64,000 nt of DNA from Arthrinium phaeospermum (taxonomy: Eukaryota > Ascomycota > Sordariomycetes > Amphisphaeriales > Apiosporaceae): NCBI GenBank assembly GCA_006503535.1, contig QYRS01000010.1:1674001-1738000 (forward strand). The letters are read 5' to 3'. The position numbers and the translations under genes were made by a program. A model generated the notes under the pieces. The model had not been told where the DNA came from. It worked only from the letters and a program-made list of their open reading frames with translations, and searched no databases. Below are positions 1 to 16,740 of this stretch, in pieces (position 1 is the stretch's first letter; the number at the start of each line of letters is the position of its first letter).

Positions 1-7067
<7,067 letters not shown>

Positions 7068-8187
7068 TCAACGGCTAGTGTGGTACGGCTCGTGTGGCAA
7101 CTCGTACCTGATCTCGCTGGGCTGGTAATGAGGTGGAAGTTCAGCAATCACTGCCTGGTTGTTGTAGCGATCTGAAACGCGTGGTACTGAGGTTTCTTCC
7201 GTCTTCATTGCGCCATCATTATACTGTGGTTGGTTGAAAGTTGCCTGTGTGGCCGCTGCAGCTGCACGCCTTCTCCGGTAGAAGTACAATGATCCCAGTA
7301 CGATAAGAATGAATGCTACACCCCCTATGGAAGCACCGACTGCGATTCCAGTGACTGACGATGAGCTCGATGCTGGTTGTGCCGGCGTATTTGCTGGTAC
7401 AGTGTCTTGTGAAACCAATGGACCGGAAATGGACGAGTAAGAAGTCGGCGAGCCAGAAGCCGACGAGTCGGAGCTCGATTGGCCATTAGAGTGTGATTGA
7501 ACGGGTTGACTTGTTGGGGGAGGTCGACTTGCTTCCGTCGTAGGAGTTCGCGAGGTGGATGTGGGGACAGCTTTTCCAATGATTGTAACCGTTGTTGGCG
7601 TTCCTTCGAAATACATCAGACAAGACTCGGGTCATATGAGGCACAGACTTCACCTACCTTGGAAGAAGAGGATGTTCTTTTGGTTTAGACAGTCGACATT
7701 CTTGAGATTGTAGTCGATACAATAGTAAATGTCTTCGGTAGTGTTCTCGCATTTTCCAACCCCTTGTCCACCAGCTGTGTTGTCCAGCCATGGCGCCTAA
7801 CATGCCATTAGATCGATACCCAGAGGGAAAAGGTGCCCAAGAAAGGTATTTCAGTGCTCCCCTTCCTCAACGCTCTGTAGGATATATACTTACTGCCGAA
7901 TTCGCGCAAAAGTTCGGACAGGAGCTACTCTTCCATTTCGGATCCGTGCAGCTTCCTCGAACATATGTACTTGCGCCGTCCTTCAGTAATTCGTCTCCGG
8001 TGGCTTTGCAAATATTGTTTGATAAACACGCATAGCCTTGCCCACAGCAAGTTGATTCTTTAGACGTATCATCACATGGCGTATCTTGTTGCGTCTGGGT
8101 ACCGTCTGGGTAGTAGCAAAAGGAATTCACTTGGGTGACCAGAATGAACAGAGCCAGAAAAATAGACCAATGCCAAGCTGCGTTCAT
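7068..8187 (-). CDS. Secreted Cys-rich, Ser/Thr-rich single-pass membrane protein
   Basis: Function unknown; the architecture suggests a cell-surface or cell-wall sensor-like protein of filamentous ascomycetes. Exons: 8187-7894, 7796-7658, 7603-7068 (322 residues, phases consistent). The start is the ATG at 8187, which gives a good signal peptide (MNAAWHWSIFLALFILVTQV, cleavage near NS-F). The mature part has about 12 Cys, including a CCGQGYACLSNNIC segment and two further Cys-bearing stretches in exons 1-2. It is followed by a roughly 110-residue Ser/Thr/Pro-rich stalk likely to be O-glycosylated. One transmembrane helix follows (about GIAVGASIGGVAFILIVLG) with an RRRR stop-transfer signal, then a 70-residue cytosolic tail. 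WSC/Mid2-type sensors share the layout, but no WSC domain is recognised. It is divergent to the mannosidase gene. Confidence 0.8.
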
Positions 8188-9328
8188 ATTGATCACTCCT
8201 GATAAACGACGTATACAATAATCTTCTTAGACAAAAAGAAAACAAAAAGCAAGACGATCGAAAGTGAGAAAAACTCCGAAGAATGAGCAGACCGTTCCTT
8301 TCCCCGGGGTGCGCCATTATTTAGGACTGGTCAGGGCAGTCTGGTTATGTCGACCCGGCTCTCTGGTAGGGTCGCATCATCACCCTCGTTGGCCTTGTTC
8401 AGAATAGTAGTGGTTGGTCACACCCTTCCCAAGGGTGTACCGGCTTGTCGGTAAGCCCTGATGGAGGCTACCCGCCCATGGAAACCACAGAAACGAGTCT
8501 GGCCGATATTGTTGCGCCTGTTGTTTCTGGCAGGCATGGTCGACTGTCATTTCCAGTTGCTTGTTTTCCAACTTAGAACATGTATATTTTTCATAAAATA
8601 CATTCAGTCAGGGTTGTTGAGATTGAGCAGATTTTAATTTATGTTCTGAGTATTGGCCTTGCTGACTTTTCTCCCCTTCGCTGAGATGGAATGGATTCCC
8701 GCGCACAACAAGTTTGGGAGGGTTGTAGCCTGATCCTGCACAGGAAGAGCCGTGCCGCAAGAAATGGGCTGATAGGTATCCATGATCTACCAGATACGCG
8801 CGCTACGAGCAGAAAGCCACGAATCAAATCATTCATTGTAAACGCTCGCAGCCCCTGATATGTGCTTCCAGGGTTGTATTATTGTAACTTGCCGAGATTT
8901 GCCGATGACCAATGAGCTTTATCACGCCAAACCCCATGCGACTTTGCCTGGCCGAGAGCCTTCGCAATAGCTGCCGAAAGCTGCCGAAATTTAGCGCATA
9001 TACAGTGTCCAGCTGTTGGATATTTCTACTGGAGTAGCTATTAATATAACGGCTTTCACATAGAATGTTACGATTGGGAGAGTTGGGGCAGTTCATGTTC
9101 GTAGCACAGACATGTGGCTACTGGTCAGGTAAACCTTGTGCATATATTACCCACCGTTCGCACTGTCCCCGCTAATAACCTCCTGGAACCAACACCCCGG
9201 AGCCCCCACCCCCATTAACTGCCTCCGGTCGGGAGGGACTGGCAAGGTCGCGCTTCTCGGACTTTCAGACCTTAAGCCAACCCAAATTCAACTTCTTCAA
9301 GTTCAGCAAACCAGTTTTCAAGACGAAG
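8188..9328. promoter_or_regulatory. Divergent promoter region, secreted protein (-) / GH47 mannosidase (+)
   Basis: This 1.1 kb region separates two divergently transcribed genes. It holds no supported gene or tRNA. The sequence just before the mannosidase ATG is C-rich with CAA repeats, as in many fungal leaders. No specific factor site is claimed. Confidence 0.4.
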
Positions 9329-11296
9329 ATGGCCAGAGTCCAGCGCAGATTGATAGTTCCGCTGGCCTTTTTGCTGGCTATCGGCTTCTACTACACATCC
9401 AGCGACCACAGTCCAATTCCAGCTCTGAAGTGGCAGCATGAGCCCCCCATAGCTCCCAGTGTTTTGGACGACCCAGGTTACTTCTGGAGGAAGATCCCAA
9501 CACACTACCCGTTACAATCAATTCAATCACTACCCACGGGGAAGCCATCGAAGCTCCCAAAAATCCAACACCGATTCAGCCGTGAGACTAGCGCAGAAAA
9601 GGAGGTACGCCTTCAAAAGCAGCGTGCTGTTCACGAGACATTCGGACGTGGTTGGAAAGCATATCGCGAGCATGCGTGGCTCCAGGACGAGCTCGCGCCC
9701 GTTAGCGGAGGCTCCAAGAACACGTTTGGTGGATGGTCAGTACCTGTGACGCACCTTCTCATTTATCCTCAATCACATCGATGCCGTTGGTTACTTACAT
9801 GCTGATTTTGTTCAGGGGTGCTACTCTGGTCGACAACCTGGACACACTCTGGATTATGAACATGCGAAACGAGTTTGAGGAGGCGGTTGCTGCTGCTGCG
9901 AACATCAGCTTCGAGGCAAGCTCCCTTACTGAGATCAATGTCTTTGAAACGACAATCCGATACCTCGGGGGATTCTTGTCAGCATACGACCTTAGCGGGG
10001 ACCAGAGGCTTTTACGCAAGGCTCGTGAGATTGGAGACATGCTGTATGTCGCCTTCGACACGCCCAACCGGATGCCCATCACGCGCTGGGAGGTGGGCAA
10101 GGCTGCCAAAGGGGAACTACAGGAAGCTTCGCCATGGGCCTTGGTTGCAGAAATTGGATCTCTCTGCATGGAGTTCACACGGTTGTCGCTTGTCACCGGC
10201 GATCCGAAATGGTTTGATGCCACGGAACGCATTACAGAAGTACTGAAATCTGAACAGAGCAAGACCAAACTTCCAGGAAGTATGTATTCGCCCCTATTTT
10301 TACCCGCCTTGCACCACTACCATGTTATTTGCAAGACGCCTGCTTACAGTTGAAACAGTGTGGCCGATCAGCATCAATCCCAAGGACAAGGACTTCCACG
10401 GAGACAACACTTTTAGCCTTGGTGCCATGGCCGATTCTGTGTTTGAATATTTACCGAAGATGGTCGCTCTTTCCGGCGGCCTGCTGCCGGACTATGGGGA
10501 GATGTACAACTACGCGGTAAACACCGCCAAGAAGCACAGCTTTTACCGCCCCATGGTACCGGACAACGCCGACATACTACTGGCAGCTGCTGTCCATGTC
10601 AACAAGGATGACCGCGGCAAAGAAGTACCTGAGCTAGACCACGTGGGGCAGCATTTAGTCTGTTACGTTGGAGGCATGCTGGCTATCGGGTCGAAACTAT
10701 TGCAACGACCAGACGACCTGGAGATAGCTCGCAAGCTTACCGACGGATGCATCTGGACATACAAGAACACGCAACACGGCGTCATGCCCGAGACATTCCT
10801 CATGACGCCGTGTCCGTCCGAGGGTGGAACCTGCGAGTGGGACGAGTACGCGTGGCGGAAAGCCCTGCTCGTCGGCGCCGAGAGAGACGTGACACACCTA
10901 ACAAATGAGGAGATACGCGCGCTCGCAGACCAAGTCATCTCCGATAGGAGGCTGCCGAAGGGCTTCACCAACGTTATGGATCGACGCTACATCCTGCGGC
11001 CCGAGGCCATCGAGAGCGTCTTCGTGCTGTACCGGACGACGGGCGACAAGAGCCTGCTCGAGTCCGCCTGGGACATGTTCCAGGCCATCCAGAAGGTGTC
11101 CAAGACAGCGCTGGCGAACTCGGCGATCGGGGACGTCACCGAGCCCAAGCCGCATCAGACGGACTCGATGGAGAGTTTCTGGATGGGGGAGACGCTGAAG
11201 TACTTTTACCTCATCTTCAGCGAGACGGATGTCATCAGCCTGGATGAGTATGTCTTCAACACGGAGGCGCATCCGCTTAAGCGTTTGGTACCGTAG
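9329..11296 (+). CDS. GH47 class I alpha-1,2-mannosidase (type II membrane protein)
   Basis: Predicted to trim alpha-1,2-linked mannose from N-glycans in the ER/Golgi; an EDEM-like role in ER-associated degradation is less likely but possible. Exons 9329-9735, 9816-10279 and 10359-11296 give 602 residues. An N-terminal signal anchor (LIVPLAFLLAIGFYY) places the catalytic domain in the lumen. GH47 hallmarks in order: GWGATLVDNLDTLWIM, FSLGAMADSVFEYLPKM, a CYVGGML segment, YILRPEAIESVFVLYRTTG, DSMESFWMGETLKYFYLIFS and a C-terminal FNTEAHP. The catalytic acids expected in these blocks (Asp of the DTLW block, Glu of RPE and SFWMGET, and the terminal TEAHP) are present. For exon 3, a second acceptor 9 nt upstream (exon from 10350) is also in frame; the downstream one gives the more typical LPGMWP. 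Confidence 0.93.
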
Positions 11297-12180
11297 TGTG
11301 TTGCTGGATAGTGTGTATATCATCTGATTTAGAATATGGGTTTCAGGGGCCAGGATGGAACGTGTTATATATATCTTGGTTGAGCTCCACGGGGTTTCCT
11401 AAAAGCTCGGGGTTTCTAAAGGACTGACAGTCGTTATCTATGGGAGAACAGTACCGTATATATTGAAATATCTAAACTATTGCTTAGGCTCCCTGTTTCT
11501 GTGGCTCTACCTAGCTTTATGATGTCCTCATCTTAGTCTATATTGAATACCAGGCATGGCAGGTGGCATTCAGGGGCAATGCATGGATATGAACTATTAT
11601 ATTCAAGTACCAACATACAAATTTTGTTTTGAAAGTAACCTGATAGATCAGGCATGAATATTACGGCTCGGAATTCATATCCAGGGCCTATCTAGTCCAT
11701 GTATCAACCGTCACTCGATTATAGCAAGTGCTGATTAAGTGGAGCCGCATTATACGATGTCAGTGTGGCCGATATCCACTCAAGATAAGGGAAGCGAGTC
11801 TTCTCGATAAACTACTTTCCTACTATGCCTATCATTTCACATGATCCCCCAGGAGTCGACCATCGCAGTGTGAGTAAACCGGTCTGTTTAGGTAATGCCT
11901 AGGGTATACAATCTTGCAGTACGATGCCGTACGTGTATCACATCTGCTGGTGTTTTTGTATTTTGTAGCCTTGGTATCGGCCTGCTACAGATATATTATC
12001 ATGCAGCCTAACATTGTCGGAGCTACATAAAACAGCAAGGCATGCATCTGTCAACATACAATCTCACAACATGCAGACAACAACATGTTGAGTTGTGAGA
12101 ATGCCTTGTGTGTTGTCACATTTCTGTGTGTTGACATCAAAGTCAACGTATCTCAAAACGTATTATCTCAAATGCCGAGT
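11297..12180. other. Convergent 3' region, no gene seen
   Basis: The 3' ends of the mannosidase (+) and nucleoside hydrolase (-) genes converge here. The stretch is relatively AT-rich, without open frames or tRNA boxes. The 3' UTRs and polyadenylation sites must lie here but no single signal stands out. Confidence 0.5.
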
Positions 12181-13167
12181 CTACTCCAGCACATCCTTGA
12201 GTATGGACAGGTAGTGCTTGAAGAAAGCCTCCGCATCCACTTCAGAGGCCACCAAATCCGGCCCCCCCTCATACTCGGTAAACGTCACCATCCCATTCCG
12301 CGCCTCGACCTGGATGCGCCCAGCCTTCCACTTGCACAGCCCCGGCTCGAAGATGACGGCCGCGGCCAGGGGGTCGTGGAAGGTCATGCGGTGCTTGATG
12401 TCGAGCCACCAGGCGCTGCACTTCTCGAGGACCGGCCGGAGCGGGCCCTGCACCCGTTGCTCGAACCCGCGGTACTCGTCCTCGGTCCAGACGACCTGGC
12501 GCGTGACGTCGAGCCCGACGAAGCGGTGGCTCGGCCGCCGCGTCTGCAGGACCATGCCGGCGGCGGTCCGGTCCACGGCGACGTTCCACTCCAGGTGCCG
12601 CTCCCCGGCCGGGAAGAACTTGCCGCCCATACTCACCACGCCGCGGCAGGCGGATGCGATCTCGGGCTCGAGGGCGAACAGGAGGCCGAGGTTGCTCAGG
12701 GGCCCGATGGTCAGCAGCACGACCTCGTTGAGGTTCTCGTGGATGGTCCGTCGCATGAAGTCGACGGCGGAGTCTTCCAGCCGGTTGAGCACGTGCTTTT
12801 CTTTCCGGATGAACGGGTACTGCTGACAGGTCTTCTGGCCCTCGCCCTCCAGGATCGGGAGTCGACGGCCGCAGTGTATGGGGATCTCGGCGGCTCTGGG
12901 ACCGCAGGCGCGAAGGAGCACTTGGGCCACGGCTGCGCGCTCCTGGACCTCTCCGGTTACGATGGTGACGCCGAGGAGATTGCAGCGGGGGTGCAGCGCC
13001 AGGTAAGCTAGGGCGAGACCATCGTCTGGGTCAGTACCAATATCTGTATCGACGATGACCTTGATGCGATCGTCGATGGTGGCTTTGTGGCCATCATTAT
13101 TGGTTGACGAGCCGTCGTTCTCTGTTTTAATGGTGGCCTGGGTGCCGCCGCCATCGGTAGAAGCCAT
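12181..13167 (-). CDS. Inosine/uridine-preferring nucleoside hydrolase family protein
   Basis: Predicted to hydrolyse the N-glycosidic bond of nucleosides to ribose and free base (purine/pyrimidine salvage, probably cytosolic). Single exon, 328 residues. The start chosen is the ATG at 13167 (MASTDGGG), in good context (aacATGG); the open frame continues upstream but lacks another ATG. The N-terminal calcium-binding motif is VDTDIGTDPDDGLA (Asp from residue 40), with the GTDPDD variant instead of the common GxDDA. The middle EWNVAVDRTAA corresponds to the EFNxxxDPEAA region, and the late FHDPLAAA carries the conserved catalytic His. The first 35 residues are low-complexity. The gene body is very GC-rich, which creates long antisense open frames with no support. 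Confidence 0.9.
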   Translation of the reverse strand: MASTDGGGTQATIKTENDGSSTNNDGHKATIDDRIKVIVDTDIGTDPDDGLALAYLALHPRCNLLGVTIVTGEVQERAAVAQVLLRACGPRAAEIPIHCGRRLPILEGEGQKTCQQYPFIRKEKHVLNRLEDSAVDFMRRTIHENLNEVVLLTIGPLSNLGLLFALEPEIASACRGVVSMGGKFFPAGERHLEWNVAVDRTAAGMVLQTRRPSHRFVGLDVTRQVVWTEDEYRGFEQRVQGPLRPVLEKCSAWWLDIKHRMTFHDPLAAAVIFEPGLCKWKAGRIQVEARNGMVTFTEYEGGPDLVASEVDAEAFFKHYLSILKDVLE

Positions 13168-14025
13168 GTTCGGGAAGTGGCTGACCGAGGGGTAGGTCAG
13201 CTGATGGGAATACGGGATTGAAGGCGTTGCGACCGGGTACGTAATGCAGTAGTGGTTGTTGGTGTTTTCTGATTGGTGCTTACTACTCGGCAGCAAGTCC
13301 TGATGACGGGATCCGGGATAATCCTTTTAGTGGAGTTAAGACTGTAGACGGACTTGACCTGAAGATGAGAATGAGTGTGGCAGTGTCTTGGTAGCATGCC
13401 GACCTAATAAGATAATTCAGAGGAATAAAGGCAAACTAAGGATCCTCCGAGTAAGCTCTTCTATGAGTTTTCAATCGGAATACAAGGCAAATAGACTCTT
13501 TCAACGACAAACTGCGGAAAACCAACAACACAAAGGCACATGCTCAACGCTCACTGGGATCTGCGTACGTCCCGTCTCCAGGGTATTCGGATTGCATGAA
13601 GGAGAGGCAGCATTTGAAAGGCATAGTTCCGGGCGACCAGGCGTTTGTAGAAGCACCATGACTTATGTCGCACTCGATGTCATAGGCGGCATCATGAATC
13701 CAAAAGTTTGAAGAGTCCATCTTCGGCAGAAGTCTCAGGTATCTGGCGTATGTAATTATGCCACTTAGTGGGGTATTACCCTTGCACAATTACATACGCA
13801 TGTCCTTAACCATGCAATTCACTTATGATTGGTTGGTTTTAATTGATTTTCAATCGGGCTAGTGGTCATCCTGCGCGACGCGTCTCCCACCTCTTTTCTA
13901 GACGCGACCAACATGCAAGTGGGAGAGACCCGGTAGCAAGCCAATTCTACCTACGTTTTTGCCCACCAGTCCTTCCTCCCCACAACCGCGATTCTTCGAC
14001 AACCACAGAGTAGAGTGCAACCAAG
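13168..14025. promoter_or_regulatory. Divergent promoter, nucleoside hydrolase (-) / primase large subunit (+)
   Basis: This 858 nt region between divergent genes contains no supported gene. Its primase-proximal end holds two ACGCG motifs (described separately). Near 13745-13800 and 13825-13860 there are short AT-rich patches. Confidence 0.5.
13878..13907. promoter_or_regulatory. Paired MluI cell-cycle box-like motifs upstream of primase
   Basis: A perfect ACGCGT lies at 13878-13883 and a second ACGCGA at 13902-13907, about 148 and 124 nt before the primase ATG. ACGCGT is the binding core of the fungal MBF (Mbp1/Swi6-type) G1/S regulator, which controls DNA-replication genes. The sites are seen; their use is inferred from gene function. 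Confidence 0.5.
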
Positions 14026-15605
14026 ATGCTGCGACAAGACTTCAATCGGATTGACCCCAAGCGGCGCAATGTCGTCGACCATCGCAAGAAGCAATTCGCC
14101 GACCCGGGCTACAAGGAGACCGCCTACCCCCACCGACTGAACTTCTACGCCGTCCCGCCCACCGCCGATATCACGCTGGAACAGTTTGAGCAATGGGCCA
14201 TTGACCGTCTCCGCGTCTTGGCCGAGCTGGAGGCATGCTCGTTCCGGAACAAGACCCCCGTCGAAACGGCCGCACACATGAAGCCTCTGCTCGACAAGTA
14301 CCTCCCTCTCGACTCCAACTCGAGCTCTTCGTCCAAGCTGTCCGCCGAGCGGCAGAAGGACCACTACAGCCACTTCATCCTGCGCCTGGCCTTCGCCTCG
14401 ACGGAGGATCTCCGGAGGAGGTTCACCCGAGTCGAGACCATGTTGTTCCGTCTACGCCTCAACGATGAGTCTACTTTGGCCAAGGAACGCAACGCCTTTG
14501 TTCAGAGCCTAAACCTGGAGTGGGATCCCGTCAGCGACGAGGAGCGGAGAGAATACGCAAGCGAACTTGCCGCGCTTACCGGTTTCCGGAAAGGGGCCCA
14601 GGAAGAGGAGAATTGGTTCAAGGTGGACTGGGAGCGCGTTCCCGACCTGGTGGAGGGTCGCAGGGTGTTCCTCCGAGCCGGCAAGGCCTATGTGCCCTCG
14701 CGGGAGTCGACAAGCATGGTGATTGCCGAGTTCACAAAGCGCCTAGAGCGCTCCCTCGAACTCACGGCGCGTGCGCTCCCCCGGCTGGACGAAGACGACA
14801 GACTGACGCCCATCCTGGATCACCTGTCCAAGAACTTCATTACCCCCGACGCATCCTACAGCAGCAGCACCTCGTCGGTGCCCGGTGCTGATATTTCCGC
14901 CAAGAACGTGGACGCCCTGTCCTCCAGCTTCCCGCTCTGCATGCAGCACCTGCACCGCTCGCTGCGGCGCGATGCGCATATCAAGCATTTTGGCCGTTTG
15001 CAATACACTCTGTTCCTGAAGGGCATCGGTCTGAACCTGGAGGAGTGCCTCATCTTCTGGCGAACCTCGTTCCACAAAATCACCGACGACACCTTCAACA
15101 AGGAGTACCGGTACAATGTCAGGCACGCCTACGGTGACGTCGGCGGTGATTCTATCCGTCGTGGTGGAGGATACTCGCCGTTCTCCTGCCAGAAGATCCT
15201 GACCGAGCATCCACCTGGTCCCGGCGAGGCTCATGGATGCCCGTACCGGCATTTCAACTTGGAAAACTTGACGGCACTGCTGCAGCAGGTCGGCATCGCC
15301 GACCGGTCCGTGTTACAGGGCGTCAAGGAGGATAAAGAGGCACAGAAATTCCACATGGCTTGCAACCGGTACGTCTTCAACACGCAGCTTTATTTACTAT
15401 CTATTGCAATGCAACCAGTACTGACAAACAATCTAGCGTGTTCGAACATGTACACAAGAACGAGATCAAACGAGCAAAGGACGACGGCATCATGACGTCG
15501 GCGCAGCTGGAGACGATTGTGCATCCGAACGAGTACTTCAAGCGAAGCTACCTCCTCAAGAACCTGGGAAAGGGCGGCCAAGACGTGAAGATGGAGGAGG
15601 CGTGA
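14026..15605 (+). CDS. PRI2: DNA primase large subunit (PriL)
   Basis: Regulatory, iron-sulfur-containing subunit of the heterodimeric primase in the DNA polymerase alpha-primase complex; it helps synthesise RNA primers in the nucleus. Exons 14026-15368 and 15437-15605 give 503 residues, the usual length. The N-terminal region has FADPGYKETAYPHRLNFYAVPP typical of eukaryotic PriL (residues about 24-45). The four expected 4Fe-4S ligands are visible: Cys305 (SSFPLC), Cys388 (PFSC), Cys405 (HGCPYR) and Cys446 (MAC), the last just before the intron. The C-terminal exon encodes RVFEHVHKNEIKRAKDDG and the HPNEYFKRS motif. The ATG follows a CAACCAAG leader. It converges with the NTF2-like gene. Confidence 0.96.
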
Positions 15606-15831
15606 TGTGGGCGCTGGATGATTGACTGCATGACTTTATTGAAGCGCAAGGCATTTGACGGAACTGGAGTTTGGGTGTACAGTCAGGAGGCGGCTGTTGG
15701 GTAAGCATCTGTTGTTTTCGCTATAAGGGGCTGCTGTTCTCCAGGAACACACACACCATGGGTATATACCTAATACAAACAATTCGGAACATGATGGCGT
15801 CGCTAGGAGTACCAACCAACCCAACTGTCTG

Positions 15832-16740
15832 CTACCTTTCTTCACCCCCTTGGTCCCGCTGTTCTCTTGCGTTGTCCTCAAACCACTGCGCCACCTGCTC
15901 CGGGTCCACAGCCACATTCTCCCAGTGCTCCGCCAGTCTTCCCCCCTCGTCGAACCGCCAGACCCCGCAGAACGGCGCGGCCAGGTCCGGCAGGACGTCC
16001 GGACGGTGCCGGCTCCGCGCCCGCAGCGTCCCCAGCACCGTCCCGAAGTGCGCGTTGGCGCTCACCCGCTCCACCGCCATGACGAGCGTCCCGCCCGCGG
16101 CGGCCACGAGCCCCTCCTCGTGCGCCTGCGCCGCCGCGGCGCCGCGCAAAGGGTGGGCGTGGTCGTGCACGCGGTGCAGGATGATGTCCGGGGCCGCGAG
16201 CTGCGAGATTCGGGTCAAGTCGGCGTAGAGCCAGCGGAGCATTTCTTCGCTGGTGGCGAAGGTTGGCGGTGGTGGGGCGGGAGGAGGCTGTTGCGCTGGG
16301 TTGTTGTCGGCCTTGCTGCTACTGGACGCGGCGGCGGCTGGGGCGGTTTGCCGGGTCGGGGAGGAGGGGAGGGGCTTGTTCAGGAGCATGGCGATGTGGG
16401 GCAGGGATACGGATGCTGGTCGCGATGGTAGCGATATGGATGCCGGCCGCCGGTCTTTGCTCTTGGTGTTGGTTCGTGGGCGTGTTTGCGGCGGCGGTCT
16501 GGATGAGAAGCGTCGGCCTGTGTAGGGATCCGTGAAGGGATCCGTGGGGAATAACGAGTATGTTGCAGTAGGTGCTGCCGATGGCTGAGAGGAAGAAGAA
16601 GAAGTGGTGTTGGTTGCTGTTGTTGTTGGCGTGGGTGCGGTCAGGGAAGCTCCGCCATATATGCTGAATCGGCTTCGAGGCATGCTGTGCAACGATCGGA
16701 AAGGAGAGGCGCGGCTGCCTTTTTGTTGCGTCTTATGCAT
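15832..16740 (-). CDS. NTF2/SnoaL-like domain protein of unknown function
   Basis: Single open frame of 302 residues. The first 155 residues are low-complexity (Ser, Pro, Thr, Ala runs, including a Pro-rich stretch). The C-terminal 140 residues look like one NTF2-like cone-fold domain: an initial helix (MLRWLYADLTRISQLAAPDI), a central segment and the closing strands AAPFCGVWRFDEGGRLAEHW, which resemble the GxxRFxDGRIxEHW ending of SnoaL-like proteins. No catalytic residues can be assigned, and the role is unknown. A second ATG at 16683 (MPRSRFSIYGG) has an A at -3 and may be the true start. The strong GC bias opens long antisense frames across it. The domain call is moderate confidence. Confidence 0.65.
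   Translation of the reverse strand: MHKTQQKGSRASPFRSLHSMPRSRFSIYGGASLTAPTPTTTATNTTSSSSSQPSAAPTATYSLFPTDPFTDPYTGRRFSSRPPPQTRPRTNTKSKDRRPASISLPSRPASVSLPHIAMLLNKPLPSSPTRQTAPAAAASSSSKADNNPAQQPPPAPPPPTFATSEEMLRWLYADLTRISQLAAPDIILHRVHDHAHPLRGAAAAQAHEEGLVAAAGGTLVMAVERVSANAHFGTVLGTLRARSRHRPDVLPDLAAPFCGVWRFDEGGRLAEHWENVAVDPEQVAQWFEDNAREQRDQGGEER

Noticed and set aside
12085..13011. 308-codon plus-strand frame
   Set aside because: Antisense shadow of the GC-rich nucleoside hydrolase gene; composition is Leu/Val/Gly/Asp-biased as expected for a shadow.
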